A stretch of DNA of 64,000 nt from Hymenobacter psoromatis (GCA_001596155.1 CP014771.1:3844001-3908000), one strand, 5' to 3'. Positions 16,844 through 25,011 are shown, numbered from the stretch's first letter. Made by a program: numbers and translations. The notes: generated from the sequence alone by a model not told the origin.

Positions 16844-16899
16844 GCTTTAGCTTGTGCGTAGTAGCAACTCCAGCCCAATCGCGGCAAGCTAAAGCTTAC
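16838..16899. repeat. Palindromic hairpin overlapping the end of the NadR-like gene
   Basis: Arms GTAAGCTTTAGCTTG and CAAGCTAAAGCTTAC are perfect reverse complements, separated by about 30 bases. The left arm includes the TAA stop at 16841-16843. The right arm runs into CCCTACCCC just before the next ATG. A similar CAAGCTTCAGCTTG palindrome follows guaB. Confidence 0.7.
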
Positions 16900-16910
16900 C
16901 CTACCCCCTC

Positions 16911-17795
16911 ATGCCTACTCTGACTTCTGCCACCGCCCGCGTCGAAATTGCCCCGCACGGCGCGGAGCTGACCAGCTTCACCAGCCTTGCCACCGGCCTG
17001 GAATACATCTGGCAGGCCGACCCCGCGCAGTGGGGCCGCCACGCGCCGCTGCTGTTCCCCATCGTGGGCAAGCTGCCCGATGATACCTATTTGCTTGATG
17101 ACGAAGCGTATAAGCTGCCGCAGCACGGCTTTGCTCGCGACCAGGAGTTTCAGCTCATCTTGCAGGACGCGCACAGCCTCACATTTCAGCTCATGGCCAG
17201 CGAAGCCAGCAAAACGGCCTACCCCTTCGAATTTGAGTTGCGCGTGCGCTACGAGCTGCGCGGCAGCGTGCTCACCGTGGGCTGGCACGTGCGCAACCCG
17301 GCCGCCGCGCCGCAGGCGCTGCTGTTCAGCGTCGGGGCGCACCCGGCGTTTCGGTGCCCGCTGCGGCCCGAAGCGGGCGAGCAATTTGCGGACTACGCCT
17401 TTCACTTTGACCACCCCGTGAGCTTAGATAGGCAGCTGCTGCGCGGCGGCCTGCGCACCGGCGAAACGGCACCCGTGCCCGCGCCGAACGCGGCCCTACC
17501 CCTCACCTATGAGCTGTTTGCCGACGACGCGCTGGTGTTCAGCCACTTCGACTTTACGCGCCTGACGTTGCAGAGAGCCAACAAAACCGGCCCCTTCGTG
17601 CGGATGCAGTTCAACGGCTTTCCCTACCTCGGCCTTTGGACCAAAGGCCCCGGCGCGGCTTTCGTCTGCATCGAACCCTGGCAGGGCGTGGCCCGCCCCG
17701 CCGGCCCGCCGCAGGAGCTGCGCGACAAGGAAGGCATTCTGACGCTGGAGCCCAGCCAGGAATTTGAAGCCAGCTATTCAATTGAGATAGGGTAG
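16911..17795 (+). CDS. Aldose 1-epimerase family protein (LacX-like)
   Basis: Protein of 294 residues of the galactose-mutarotase-like fold. Typical positions: GAELTSF near the start, YIWQADPAQWGRHAPLLFPIVGKL, HGFARDQEF with the first conserved histidine, and SVGAHPAFRCPL with the second, then LGLWTKGPGAAFVCIEPWQG with the catalytic glutamate. The pattern is closer to the LacX-like branch than to GalM. It would interconvert alpha and beta anomers of a hexose or hexose phosphate in the cytoplasm; no signal peptide is seen. CCCTACCCC lies 5 bp before its ATG. It is followed by a REP-like inverted repeat. Confidence 0.9.
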   Translation: MPTLTSATARVEIAPHGAELTSFTSLATGLEYIWQADPAQWGRHAPLLFPIVGKLPDDTYLLDDEAYKLPQHGFARDQEFQLILQDAHSLTFQLMASEASKTAYPFEFELRVRYELRGSVLTVGWHVRNPAAAPQALLFSVGAHPAFRCPLRPEAGEQFADYAFHFDHPVSLDRQLLRGGLRTGETAPVPAPNAALPLTYELFADDALVFSHFDFTRLTLQRANKTGPFVRMQFNGFPYLGLWTKGPGAAFVCIEPWQGVARPAGPPQELRDKEGILTLEPSQEFEASYSIEIG

Positions 17796-17802
17796 AAGCC
17801 AG

Positions 17803-17894
17803 TTGTCATTGCGAGCGAAGCGCGGCAATCGCACCTGAACGACCGGCGCGGGTATCGTTCGGGTGCGATTGTCGCGCTTCGCTCGCAATGACAA
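17803..17894. repeat. REP-like inverted repeat, TCATTGCGAGC family
   Basis: Arms TTGTCATTGCGAGCGAAGCG and CGCTTCGCTCGCAATGACAA are perfect reverse complements, and pairing continues inward through GCAATCGCACC / GGTGCGATTG and TGAACGA / TCGTTCG. A diverged copy is at 21980-22090. It lies between two converging genes, an arrangement typical of REP elements and terminators. Confidence 0.85.
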
Positions 17895-17916
17895 ACGGTA
17901 TTATTTCTGACTCAAC

Positions 17917-18147
17917 TCACGCATCCACCGGGCGGCGGGGGCGGTTGTAGTCGGGCTCCCAATCGTTGATGGGGCGCGAGATACCGGGGGGTAGGTCGAG
18001 GTCGGGCAGGCCGGGCTCGTGGGGCTCGCCACCGCCGTCGTCATCGCCTGAGGAAGGGGGCGGCGGAGGCAGCGTCCGCCGCTTGGGCACGACCATAAAC
18101 AGCGTAAACACCGCCAGCATAACCAGCGCAAACAATAGCTGATGCAT
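17917..18147 (-). CDS. Small single-span membrane protein, proline-rich tail
   Basis: Protein of 76 residues. One hydrophobic N-terminal helix (MHQLLFALVMLAVFTLFMVV) is followed by a basic KRR, a proline run, an acidic glycine stretch (SGDDDGGGEP) and a tail ending PINDWEPDYNRPRRPVDA. The layout, with the anchor first and a disordered proline-rich cytoplasmic tail with a W-D-Y patch, looks like a genuine small protein rather than a chance frame. The overlapping frame in another phase is less convincing. Function unknown. It is divergent from the TPP-riboswitch receptor. Confidence 0.65.
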   Translation of the reverse strand: MHQLLFALVMLAVFTLFMVVPKRRTLPPPPPSSGDDDGGGEPHEPGLPDLDLPPGISRPINDWEPDYNRPRRPVDA

Positions 18148-18351
18148 AATACGGTAGAATAGAGCGACTAAGGGGCGGGAAAAAGCGTTGCGGCGGCCGG
18201 GCCGGGCGGGCTTACTGCCAACGCAAACGGTTGGCTTGGAGTTGCGCCGGCCCGGTCCGAAAGCTAAGTTAGCGGATGCCGGGGGAAAAGCAAAGGGCGG
18301 CGACCAGGCAAAAGATGAAAATCAGGCGAAGTGCGGGCGCGCCGTTAGGTG

Positions 18352-18359
18352 TATCTTTG
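18352..18359 (+). promoter_or_regulatory. -7 promoter box of the TPP-controlled receptor
   Basis: TATCTTTG matches TAnnTTTG exactly. It ends 6 bases before the 5' end of the TPP aptamer, so the transcript would begin with the aptamer P1 stem. Good agreement between two independent signals. Confidence 0.7.
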
Positions 18360-18364
18360 CGACC

Positions 18365-18455
18365 TGTTTAGGGGTGCTGGCTCGGAGATAATCCTGGCCG
18401 GCTGAGATTACACCCATTGAACCGGAACCGGATAATGCCGGCGTCGGGAAAAACA
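18365..18455 (+). promoter_or_regulatory. TPP riboswitch (THI element)
   Basis: The conserved thi-box blocks are all present in order: GGGGTGCTGG at 18371, a variable hairpin, GGCTGAGATTACACCC around 18400-18415, TTGAACCGGAACCGGATAATG, and GCCGGCGTCGGGAA. The outer GTTT and AAAC ends can close P1. This is the thiamin-pyrophosphate aptamer that usually shuts off downstream thiamin genes. Between it and the TTG start at 18529, GAACG...CGTTC and ACCCC...GGGGT can form a hairpin before TTTTAGTTTTTTATTT, a plausible terminator platform. It controls the TonB receptor directly downstream. Confidence 0.93.
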
Positions 18456-18528
18456 ATCCGCGAACGTTTCCGCCCTGGCCGCGACCCCTGTGGCCGGGGT
18501 GCGTTCTACCTTTTAGTTTTTTATTTAG

Positions 18529-20982
18529 TTGAAAACTACCCTTTTAGCGGGCGCGACGCTGCTGTCGCTGGCGGCCGCACCGGCGTGGGCGCAGGGCCCC
18601 GTGTCCGGCCTCATCTCCGATGCCCAAACCGGCGCGGCCCTGCCCGGTGCCACCGTGGTGCTGAGCGACGCCCCTACCCTGGGCGCGACCACCGATGCCG
18701 CCGGCCGCTTCCGGCTGCCCGCCGTGCCGGCCGGCCCGCACACGCTGCACGTGCGCTTCGTGGGCTACGAGGCTATCAGCCAGCCGCTTACTGGCCAGCC
18801 GGAAGCGCAGCAGCTTTCCCCGCTGGCGCTACAAGTGGCCCACAACCTCACGCCGGAGGCCGTGGTCACGGCCACCCGCGCCAACGAGCGCACCGCCACC
18901 ACCTACCAGAACGTGAGCGGCGAGCAGCTGCAAGCCCGCAACTTTGGCCAGGACCTGCCCTACCTGCTCGACCAGACGCCGAGCGTGGTGACGACCTCCG
19001 ACGCGGGCGCGGGGGTAGGGTACACGGCCCTGCGCATCCGGGGCACCGACGGCACCCGCATCAACGTGACCCTCAACGGGGTGCCGGTGAACGAGGCCGA
19101 GAGCCACGGCGTGTTTTTCGTGGATTTGCCCGATTTGGCTTCGTCCATTAAGAGCATTCAGGTGCAGCGCGGGGCGGGGCCCAGCACCAACGGCGCGGGC
19201 GCGTTCGGGGCCAGCCTGAACGTGGAAACCCTGGGTTTACGGTCCAAAGCCTACGCCGAAGTGAATAACTCGGCCGGCTCGTTCGGAACCTGGAAAAGCA
19301 CCGTGGCGGCCGGTACGGGCCTGATAAACGGCCACTTCACGGTGGATGCGCGGGCCTCGCGCATCCAGAGCGAGGGCTACATTGACCGGGGCTGGTCGCG
19401 GCTCAGGTCGCTGTATTTGGCCGGCACGTATTCGGATGAAAAAACGCTGCTGCGGGCGCTCATCATCACCGGCTACGAAACAACCTACCAGGCGTGGTAC
19501 GGGCTGGCCGACTCGTTATTAACCAAAAACCGGCGCTACAACGAGGCCGGCACCGACGCGGGCCAGCACCTGCCAGCGTATAAAAATCAGACGGATAATT
19601 ACCAGCAGGATTATTATCAGCTCTTGATTTCGAGGCAGTTAAACTCCAAATTTAACCTAAGCGTGACGCCCTTCTGGACGCGCGGCGGCGGCTACTACGA
19701 GGAGTATAAGGCTAATCAGAACTTTGCCATGTACGGCATTTCGGGGCCGGTGTATCAGCCGCGCACGGGCGGCGGCTTCGACACGCTGACGACGACCGAT
19801 GTTATCCGCCGCCGCTGGCTCAAGACTGACCTCTACGGCGCGACTTACGCGCTGCAAGGCACCTTCAATCAGTCATTTTTGCAAACTTTCACCGTGGGCG
19901 GCGCGGTGGTGGGCTACCGCGGCCAGCACTTCGATGAGCTGACCTGGGCGCAGCGCGGCAACAATATTCCCGAAACCGGCACGCCCTACTATTCGGAGCC
20001 TAACGCCCACAAGCTCGACGTGAATTCCTACGCCCGCGCTACCGTGACGCTGGCCGAAAACCTGTCGGCTTTCGGCGACGTGCAGTTTCGGCACGTGAGC
20101 TACGAGCTGTACGCGCCCGACGGCAGCCCCAACGGCGGCAAGAGCCAGCAAACCATCAACTTCAACTTCCTGAACCCCAAGGCGGGCCTGACTTACCAGG
20201 TGACGCCCGCCGTGGCCGCCTACGCCTCCTACGCCCTGGCCCAGCGCGAGCCTACCCGCACCGATTACACCGACACGCCCGCCAACCGCCGCCCGACCGC
20301 CGAAAAACTGCACAACGTGGAGCTGGGCCTGCGCCGCACCACCGGCGCGTTCCAGTGGTCGGCCAACTACTACCTGATGCTCTACCGCGACCAGCTCGTG
20401 CTGAGCGGCCACCTCGACGACGTGGGCAACCCCATCCACACCAACGTGCGCGACTCGTACCGCACCGGCATCGAGCTGCAAGCCGCCGCCCGCGTGGCGA
20501 AGGGCCTCACCTTTAGCCCCACGGCGACCATCAGCCGGAATAAAATCAATAATTACACCGACTACCTGACCGACTACGACACCAACGTCGAGCGTGGCAC
20601 CACGTTCAAGCAAACCGATATTTCGTTTTCGCCCGCCCTCACCTTCGCCTACACCCTGGAATACGAGCTGCTGCCCGGCCTGCGCCTGGCCACGCTGGCC
20701 CGCTACGCCGGCCGCCAGTACCTCGACAACACGGCCACCGATAGCCGCAGCATTCCGGCCTACTACGTGCAGGACGTGCGCGCCCGCTACCTCTGGCACC
20801 CCACGGCGCTGGGCTTCCGCGAAATCGAGCTGGCCGCCGTGCTCAACAACGTGCTGGGAGCCACATTCGTGAATAACGGCTATACCTACGGATATATCAG
20901 CAGCGGGCAGGCGCAATACTATAATTATTTCTACCCGCAGGCCCGCCAGAATTTCCTGGCTTCGATTAATTTGCGGTGGTAA
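18529..20982 (+). CDS. TPP-riboswitch-controlled TonB-dependent outer-membrane receptor
   Basis: Protein of 817 residues from a TTG start that gives a clear signal peptide (MKTTLLAGATLLSLAAAPAW then AQ). A carboxypeptidase-regulatory-like domain (about 24-105) precedes the plug (about 108-230: VVTATRANERTATT, LDQTPSVVTTSD, LRIRGTDGTRINVTLNGVPVN, IQVQRGAGPSTNGAGAFGASLNVET) and a 22-strand barrel ending in YFYPQARQNFLASINLRW with terminal aromatic. Such receptors import scarce nutrients across the outer membrane using TonB energy. The upstream TPP riboswitch points to thiamin or a thiamin precursor as ligand, equivalent to the thiamin-regulated receptor (OMR1) known in Bacteroidetes. A strong terminator follows. 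Confidence 0.92.
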   Translation: MKTTLLAGATLLSLAAAPAWAQGPVSGLISDAQTGAALPGATVVLSDAPTLGATTDAAGRFRLPAVPAGPHTLHVRFVGYEAISQPLTGQPEAQQLSPLALQVAHNLTPEAVVTATRANERTATTYQNVSGEQLQARNFGQDLPYLLDQTPSVVTTSDAGAGVGYTALRIRGTDGTRINVTLNGVPVNEAESHGVFFVDLPDLASSIKSIQVQRGAGPSTNGAGAFGASLNVETLGLRSKAYAEVNNSAGSFGTWKSTVAAGTGLINGHFTVDARASRIQSEGYIDRGWSRLRSLYLAGTYSDEKTLLRALIITGYETTYQAWYGLADSLLTKNRRYNEAGTDAGQHLPAYKNQTDNYQQDYYQLLISRQLNSKFNLSVTPFWTRGGGYYEEYKANQNFAMYGISGPVYQPRTGGGFDTLTTTDVIRRRWLKTDLYGATYALQGTFNQSFLQTFTVGGAVVGYRGQHFDELTWAQRGNNIPETGTPYYSEPNAHKLDVNSYARATVTLAENLSAFGDVQFRHVSYELYAPDGSPNGGKSQQTINFNFLNPKAGLTYQVTPAVAAYASYALAQREPTRTDYTDTPANRRPTAEKLHNVELGLRRTTGAFQWSANYYLMLYRDQLVLSGHLDDVGNPIHTNVRDSYRTGIELQAAARVAKGLTFSPTATISRNKINNYTDYLTDYDTNVERGTTFKQTDISFSPALTFAYTLEYELLPGLRLATLARYAGRQYLDNTATDSRSIPAYYVQDVRARYLWHPTALGFREIELAAVLNNVLGATFVNNGYTYGYISSGQAQYYNYFYPQARQNFLASINLRW

Positions 20983-21101
20983 TTTTCACGCCGCCGACCC
21001 GCTGCGTGACGAAATCCTGAGTTTGGAACTGCCCTTGGGTCTGGTATTCGCGTAGGGCGGGGGTAGGGAAGCCCGTTTCCCATAAGACTACAATACCAAC
21101 C

Positions 21102-21133
21102 AAGCCCGGCCGCCCAACGCGGCCGGGCTTTTT
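21102..21133 (+). terminator. Intrinsic terminator after the TonB receptor
   Basis: A 12-bp GC-rich stem (AAGCCCGGCCGC / GCGGCCGGGCTT, short loop) followed by TTT. It isolates the thiamin receptor from the molybdate operon. Confidence 0.8.
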
Positions 21134-21164
21134 GCGGCCCGAACCAGCCAGCTAAGCCGCGCTC

Positions 21165-21172
21165 TATCTTTG
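21165..21172 (+). promoter_or_regulatory. -7 promoter box of modABC
   Basis: TATCTTTG, an exact TAnnTTTG match, 41 bp before the modA ATG. No clear -33 TTTG. Confidence 0.55.
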
Positions 21173-21212
21173 CGGATATAACGGCGGCGCGCTGCGGCCG
21201 GCTTCGTGCCTG

Positions 21213-21974
21213 ATGTTGAGCTTACTTTTTGCCTGGTTGCTGGCTGGCTGGCTGCCCGCTACGTCTGCGCCTACCCCTCCCGCCGCGCCCGGCCTTACTA
21301 TCGCTGCCGCCGCCGATTTGAAATACGCCCTGGATTCGCTGGTGACGATTTTCAACCGCCAGCAGCCAGCGGCTAAAGTCACGGTCGTGTACGGCTCGTC
21401 GGGCAAATTTTACGAGCAGCTGCGCCACGATGCGCCGTTCGATATGTTCTTCTCGGCTGATAGCGACTACCCCCGGCGCTTGCAGCAAGCCGGGCTCACG
21501 GCCGGCGCGCCCCGGCCCTACGCCCTGGGCCGCCTCGTGCTGTGGAGCAAGAAGCTGAACCCTAGCGTAAAAGGAATGAATACGTTGCTCGACCCGCGGG
21601 TGCAACACGTCGCCATCGCCAACCCCGCCCACGCGCCCTACGGCCGCCTCGCTGAAGAAGTGCTGCGCCACTATAAACTCTTCGACCAAATAAAGCCTAA
21701 GCTGGTGCTGGGCGAAAATATCGGCCAGGCCGCCCAATACGCCGCCACCGGCGCGGCCGACGCGGGCCTGCTGGCCTACGCGCTGGCCCTCAGCCCTGAG
21801 CTGCGCCGGGCGGGCCGGTTCTACCTCATTCCGGCCAGCGCGCATTCGCCCTTGCAGCAAAGTTTCGTGGTGCTGAAGCGCGCCGGCGGCAACCCCACGG
21901 CCGCCGCGTTCGCGGCGTTTATGGCCACTCCGGCGGCCCGGCAGGCGCTGAAAAAGTACGGGTTTGGGCTGTGA
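21213..21974 (+). CDS. modA: Molybdate ABC transporter substrate-binding protein
   Basis: Protein of 253 residues with signal peptide (MLSLLFAWLLAGWLPATSA). The mature part shows the ModA pattern: LTIAAAADLKYALDSL, VTVVYGSSGKFYEQLRHDAPFDMFFSADSDYP, the YALGRLVLWSKK segment, VAIANPAHAPYGRLAEEVL, and VLGENIGQAAQYAATGAADAGLLAYALAL. It binds molybdate or tungstate in the periplasm for import. It is first in a modABC operon; a REP-like repeat lies between it and modB. No molybdoenzyme or cofactor gene is in this window. Confidence 0.93.
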   Translation: MLSLLFAWLLAGWLPATSAPTPPAAPGLTIAAAADLKYALDSLVTIFNRQQPAAKVTVVYGSSGKFYEQLRHDAPFDMFFSADSDYPRRLQQAGLTAGAPRPYALGRLVLWSKKLNPSVKGMNTLLDPRVQHVAIANPAHAPYGRLAEEVLRHYKLFDQIKPKLVLGENIGQAAQYAATGAADAGLLAYALALSPELRRAGRFYLIPASAHSPLQQSFVVLKRAGGNPTAAAFAAFMATPAARQALKKYGFGL

Positions 21975-21979
21975 AAAAA

Positions 21980-22090
21980 CCGTCTGTCATTGCGAGCCTG
22001 CGAAGCAATCTTTCCTGGTCGTTCGCATCGTCGAATTTGCTATCCCTAACGGAAGGAAAGATTGCTTCGCAAGCTCGCAATGACAGACGG
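21980..22090. repeat. REP-like inverted repeat between modA and modB
   Basis: Arms CCGTCTGTCATTGCGAGC and GCTCGCAATGACAGACGG are perfect reverse complements; the inner CGAAGCAATCTTTCC pairs with GGAAAGATTGCTTCG. It shares the TCATTGCGAGC word and the following GCAATC with the element at 17803-17894. The right arm overlaps the possible ATG start of modB at 22080. Confidence 0.85.
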
Positions 22091-22796
22091 CACTAATCCT
22101 CAACTCCTAATCCCTACCCCCTTGCCTTCCGACTACTGGCAAACCTTGCGCCTGACGCTGGCACTGGCGGCCTGCACCACGGTGCTGCTGCTGGGGCTGG
22201 GCCTGCCGCTGGCCTACGGGCTGGCGCGCAGCCGCTCGCGCCTCAAGCCGCTGCTGGAAGCGGTGGTGAGCCTGCCGCTGGTGCTGCCGCCCACAGTCAT
22301 TGGATTTTACTTGCTGCTGGCGTTCAGCGACGACACGGGGGTAGGGCGGTTTTTGATTAACCGGCTGGGGCTGAGTTTGAACTTCACGTTTGCCGGCATT
22401 TTGATGGGGTCACTGGTATATAGCTTGCCTTTTATGGTGCAGCCGTTGCAGGCGGGGTTTCAGCAGCTGCCGCGCGCGCTGGCCGAGGCGGCGGCCACGC
22501 TGGGCAAATCGCGCTTTACGACCCTTTGGCGGGTGCTGCTGCCCAATATGCGACCCGCGCTGCTCAGCGGCGCGGTGCTCACTTTTGCCCACACGCTGGG
22601 CGAATTTGGGGTGGTGCTGCTGATTGGCGGCAACCTGCCAGGCCGCACGCGCGTGGCTTCCATCGCTATTTATGATGAGGTCGAGAGCCAGCACTACGGC
22701 CAGGCCAACGCCTATGCGCTCACGCTGGTAGTGGTAGCTTTCAGCATTCTGGCGGCGCTCTACTGGTTTAGCCGGCGGGACGCCCGCCCGTCGTAA
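22080..22796 (+). CDS. modB: Molybdate ABC transporter permease
   Basis: About 239 residues, with five or six membrane spans and the ABC permease signature EAAATLGKSRFTTLWRVLLPNM (EAA loop). Other family marks: LPLVLPPTVIGFYLLLAF, and LGEFGVVLLIGGNLPGRTR near the C-terminus, typical of ModB/CysT-type permeases. The start is uncertain. The ATG at 22080 (MTDGTNP) lies in the right arm of a REP-like repeat; the in-frame TTG at 22122 (reading LPSDYWQTLRLT), preceded by CCCTACCCCC, is an attractive alternative and would leave the repeat wholly intergenic. It is 7 bp before modC. Confidence 0.88.
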   Translation: MTDGTNPQLLIPTPLPSDYWQTLRLTLALAACTTVLLLGLGLPLAYGLARSRSRLKPLLEAVVSLPLVLPPTVIGFYLLLAFSDDTGVGRFLINRLGLSLNFTFAGILMGSLVYSLPFMVQPLQAGFQQLPRALAEAAATLGKSRFTTLWRVLLPNMRPALLSGAVLTFAHTLGEFGVVLLIGGNLPGRTRVASIAIYDEVESQHYGQANAYALTLVVVAFSILAALYWFSRRDARPS

Positions 22797-22803
22797 TTCG
22801 CCC

Positions 22804-23625
22804 GTGCTCGATTTCCACCTGACCAAAGCGCTGCACACCGCCGCCGGCCCGCGCACCCTCGACGTGGCCCTGGCCCTACCCCCCGGCGAGCTGCTGGCCG
22901 TGACCGGCTCCTCGGGCGCGGGCAAAACCACGCTGCTGCGCCTGTTGGCCGGCCTCGACCGGCCCGACGCGGGCTTCGTGCGTTTTGGTAAGCAAACGTG
23001 GTTTGATGCCGCCGCTCGCCAGTGGCTACCGCCGCAGCGCCGCCCGCTGGGCTTCGTGTTTCAGGATTACGCGCTGTTCCCAAACATGACGGTGCGCGAA
23101 AACCTGGCTTTCGCCGCTGAAGGTCAGGCTGATAAAAAGAAAATTATCAGCGAATTATTGGAATTGCTGGAATTAACCGAGCTGGCCGACCGGCGGCCGG
23201 CCGTGCTCTCGGGCGGCCAGCAGCAGCGGGTGGCGCTGGCCCGCGCCCTGGCCCGCCGCCCGCGCCTGCTGCTGCTCGATGAGCCCCTTTCGGCCCTCGA
23301 CCTGCCTACCCGCCAGCGCCTGCGGCACGCCCTGGCCGAGGTGCACCGGCGCTTTGAGTTGACGACTATTCTCGTCAGCCACGACCCGGCCGAAATCGCG
23401 CAGCTCGCCCACCGCGTGCTGACCCTGGACCTGGGCCAGGTGCGGGGGGTAGGGCCGCCCGCCGCGCCGCCTACCCCCGCCACGGTGGCCGGCCGCGTGC
23501 TGGCCATGCTGCCCGGTGGTCGGCTACGGGTGCGGCTGCCAGGCGGCGCGGAAATTGAGATAAGTGGGGCGGCCGGGGTAGGCGAGGAAATTATCCTGGC
23601 AGTGGAGGTAGTGCGCCCGTCGTGA
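22804..23625 (+). CDS. modC: Molybdate ABC transporter ATP-binding protein
   Basis: Protein of 273 residues from a GTG start. Walker A GSSGAGKTTLLRLLAGL, Q-loop FVFQDYALFPNMTVREN, signature LSGGQQQRVALARAL, Walker B LLLLDEPLSALD and the H-loop VSHDP are all present. The C-terminal part after about residue 215 (VAGRVLAMLPGGRLRVRLPGG) is a short regulatory-domain-like stretch, smaller than the MOP domain of E. coli ModC. It energises molybdate import with ModB and ModA. Confidence 0.9.
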   Translation: MLDFHLTKALHTAAGPRTLDVALALPPGELLAVTGSSGAGKTTLLRLLAGLDRPDAGFVRFGKQTWFDAAARQWLPPQRRPLGFVFQDYALFPNMTVRENLAFAAEGQADKKKIISELLELLELTELADRRPAVLSGGQQQRVALARALARRPRLLLLDEPLSALDLPTRQRLRHALAEVHRRFELTTILVSHDPAEIAQLAHRVLTLDLGQVRGVGPPAAPPTPATVAGRVLAMLPGGRLRVRLPGGAEIEISGAAGVGEEIILAVEVVRPS

Positions 23626-23704
23626 GTCCGTCAGCGACGGAGCCAGGCGCGCGGGAATTATTTCGGGCGCGGGCTCGTAGCTCCGGTGCCTTCTTTTGGC
23701 GAAG

Positions 23705-23712
23705 TACCTTTG
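23705..23712 (+). promoter_or_regulatory. -7 promoter box of the acyl-CoA dehydrogenase
   Basis: TACCTTTG matches TAnnTTTG and lies 26 bp upstream of the ATG. CCCTACCCCC sits between box and start. Confidence 0.5.
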
Positions 23713-23738
23713 CCTGAATCCTATCCCTACCCCCGCCC

Positions 23739-24974
23739 ATGTCCTCCATCGCCGACGTTCTCAGTCCCGAAGCCAAAGCCCACACCGCCCAGAAAGGCAG
23801 TACCAACGCTAACGGTTTCACCGATTATTTTGACCTCGACGGTCTGCTGACCGAGGAAAACATCCTCGTGCGCCAGAGCATCCGCGATTTTGTCAAGAAG
23901 GAGATTTCGCCCAATATCGAGCAGTGGGCGCAGCAGGCGCATTTCCCGTCCGAAATCGTGCGCAAGTTTGGCGAGGTGGGCGCGTTTGGCCCCACCATCC
24001 CGGCCGAGTACGGCGGCGGCGGCCTGGACTACATCAGCTACGGCCTGATTATGCAGGAGATTGAGCGCGGCGACTCCGGGATGCGCTCCACGGCCTCGGT
24101 GCAGGGCTCGCTGGTGATGTTTCCAATTTATGCCTACGGCTCGGAGGCGCAGCGCCAGAAGTTTCTGCCCCGGCTGGCCAGCGGCGAGTGGCTCGGCTGC
24201 TTCGGCCTCACCGAGCCCGACCACGGCTCGAACCCCGGCGGCATGACCACCAATATCAAGGATATGGGCGACCATTATATCCTGAACGGTGCAAAGCTCT
24301 GGATATCGAATTCGCCCGAGTGCCAGGTGGCCGTGGTGTGGGCCAAAAACGAGCAGGGCCGCATCAAAGGCGTGCTCGTGGAGCGCGGCATGGCCGGCTT
24401 CACTACCCCCGAAATCCACAACAAATGGAGCCTGCGCGCCAGCATCACCGGCGAGCTGGTGTTCGATAACGTCATCATTCCGAAAAAGAATATTCTGCCC
24501 AATATCGAAGGCTTGAAAGGCCCACTAAGCTGCCTCGATTCGGCGCGTTTCGGCATCGCGTGGGGAGCCATCGGCGCGGCCATCGACTGCTACGAATCGG
24601 CCCTGAAGTACAGCCTGGAGCGCGAGCAGTTCGGCAAGCCCATTGCCGCTTTCCAACTCCAGCAAAAGAAGCTGGCCGAGATGATTACCGACATCACCAA
24701 GGCGCAGCTATTAGCTTGGCGCTTAGGGGTTTTGAAAAATGAAGGTAAAGCCACCAGCGCCCAAATTTCAATGGCCAAGCGCAACTCGGTCGAAATGGCC
24801 CTGCGCGTAGCCCGCGAGGCCCGCCAGATTCACGGCGGCATGGGCATCACCGGCGAGTACCCCATCATGCGCCACATGATGAACCTGGAATCGGTGATTA
24901 CCTACGAAGGCACGCACGATATTCACCTGCTCATTACGGGCGCGGATATTACGGGTATTCAGGCGTTTAAGTAA
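23739..24974 (+). CDS. Acyl-CoA dehydrogenase, glutaryl-CoA dehydrogenase-like
   Basis: Protein of 411 residues with the full acyl-CoA dehydrogenase fold. The FAD-contact segment GCFGLTEPDHGSNPGGM, the WISNSPECQVAVVWAK strand, the helical C-terminal domain with REQFGKPIAAFQLQQKKLA and RQIHGGMGITGEYPIMRHMMNLESV, and the catalytic glutamate in TYEGTHDIHLLI are seen. The overall pattern (EILVRQSIRDFVKKEI, AEYGGGGLDYISYGLIMQEIERGDSG) is closest to the glutaryl-CoA dehydrogenase branch, which works in lysine and tryptophan breakdown. It is a monocistronic gene; without neighbours the substrate stays inferred. Confidence 0.92.
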   Translation: MSSIADVLSPEAKAHTAQKGSTNANGFTDYFDLDGLLTEENILVRQSIRDFVKKEISPNIEQWAQQAHFPSEIVRKFGEVGAFGPTIPAEYGGGGLDYISYGLIMQEIERGDSGMRSTASVQGSLVMFPIYAYGSEAQRQKFLPRLASGEWLGCFGLTEPDHGSNPGGMTTNIKDMGDHYILNGAKLWISNSPECQVAVVWAKNEQGRIKGVLVERGMAGFTTPEIHNKWSLRASITGELVFDNVIIPKKNILPNIEGLKGPLSCLDSARFGIAWGAIGAAIDCYESALKYSLEREQFGKPIAAFQLQQKKLAEMITDITKAQLLAWRLGVLKNEGKATSAQISMAKRNSVEMALRVAREARQIHGGMGITGEYPIMRHMMNLESVITYEGTHDIHLLITGADITGIQAFK

Positions 24975-25011
24975 GCATTAGTCGTTTTATTCTTGAAAAA
25001 TAAGTCAAGCT

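Noticed and set aside
17901..18131. Alternative minus-strand frame overlapping the small membrane protein
   Set aside because: The frame at 17917-18147 has a proper membrane helix and ordered tail; this one is Cys/Arg-rich and lacks a credible start.
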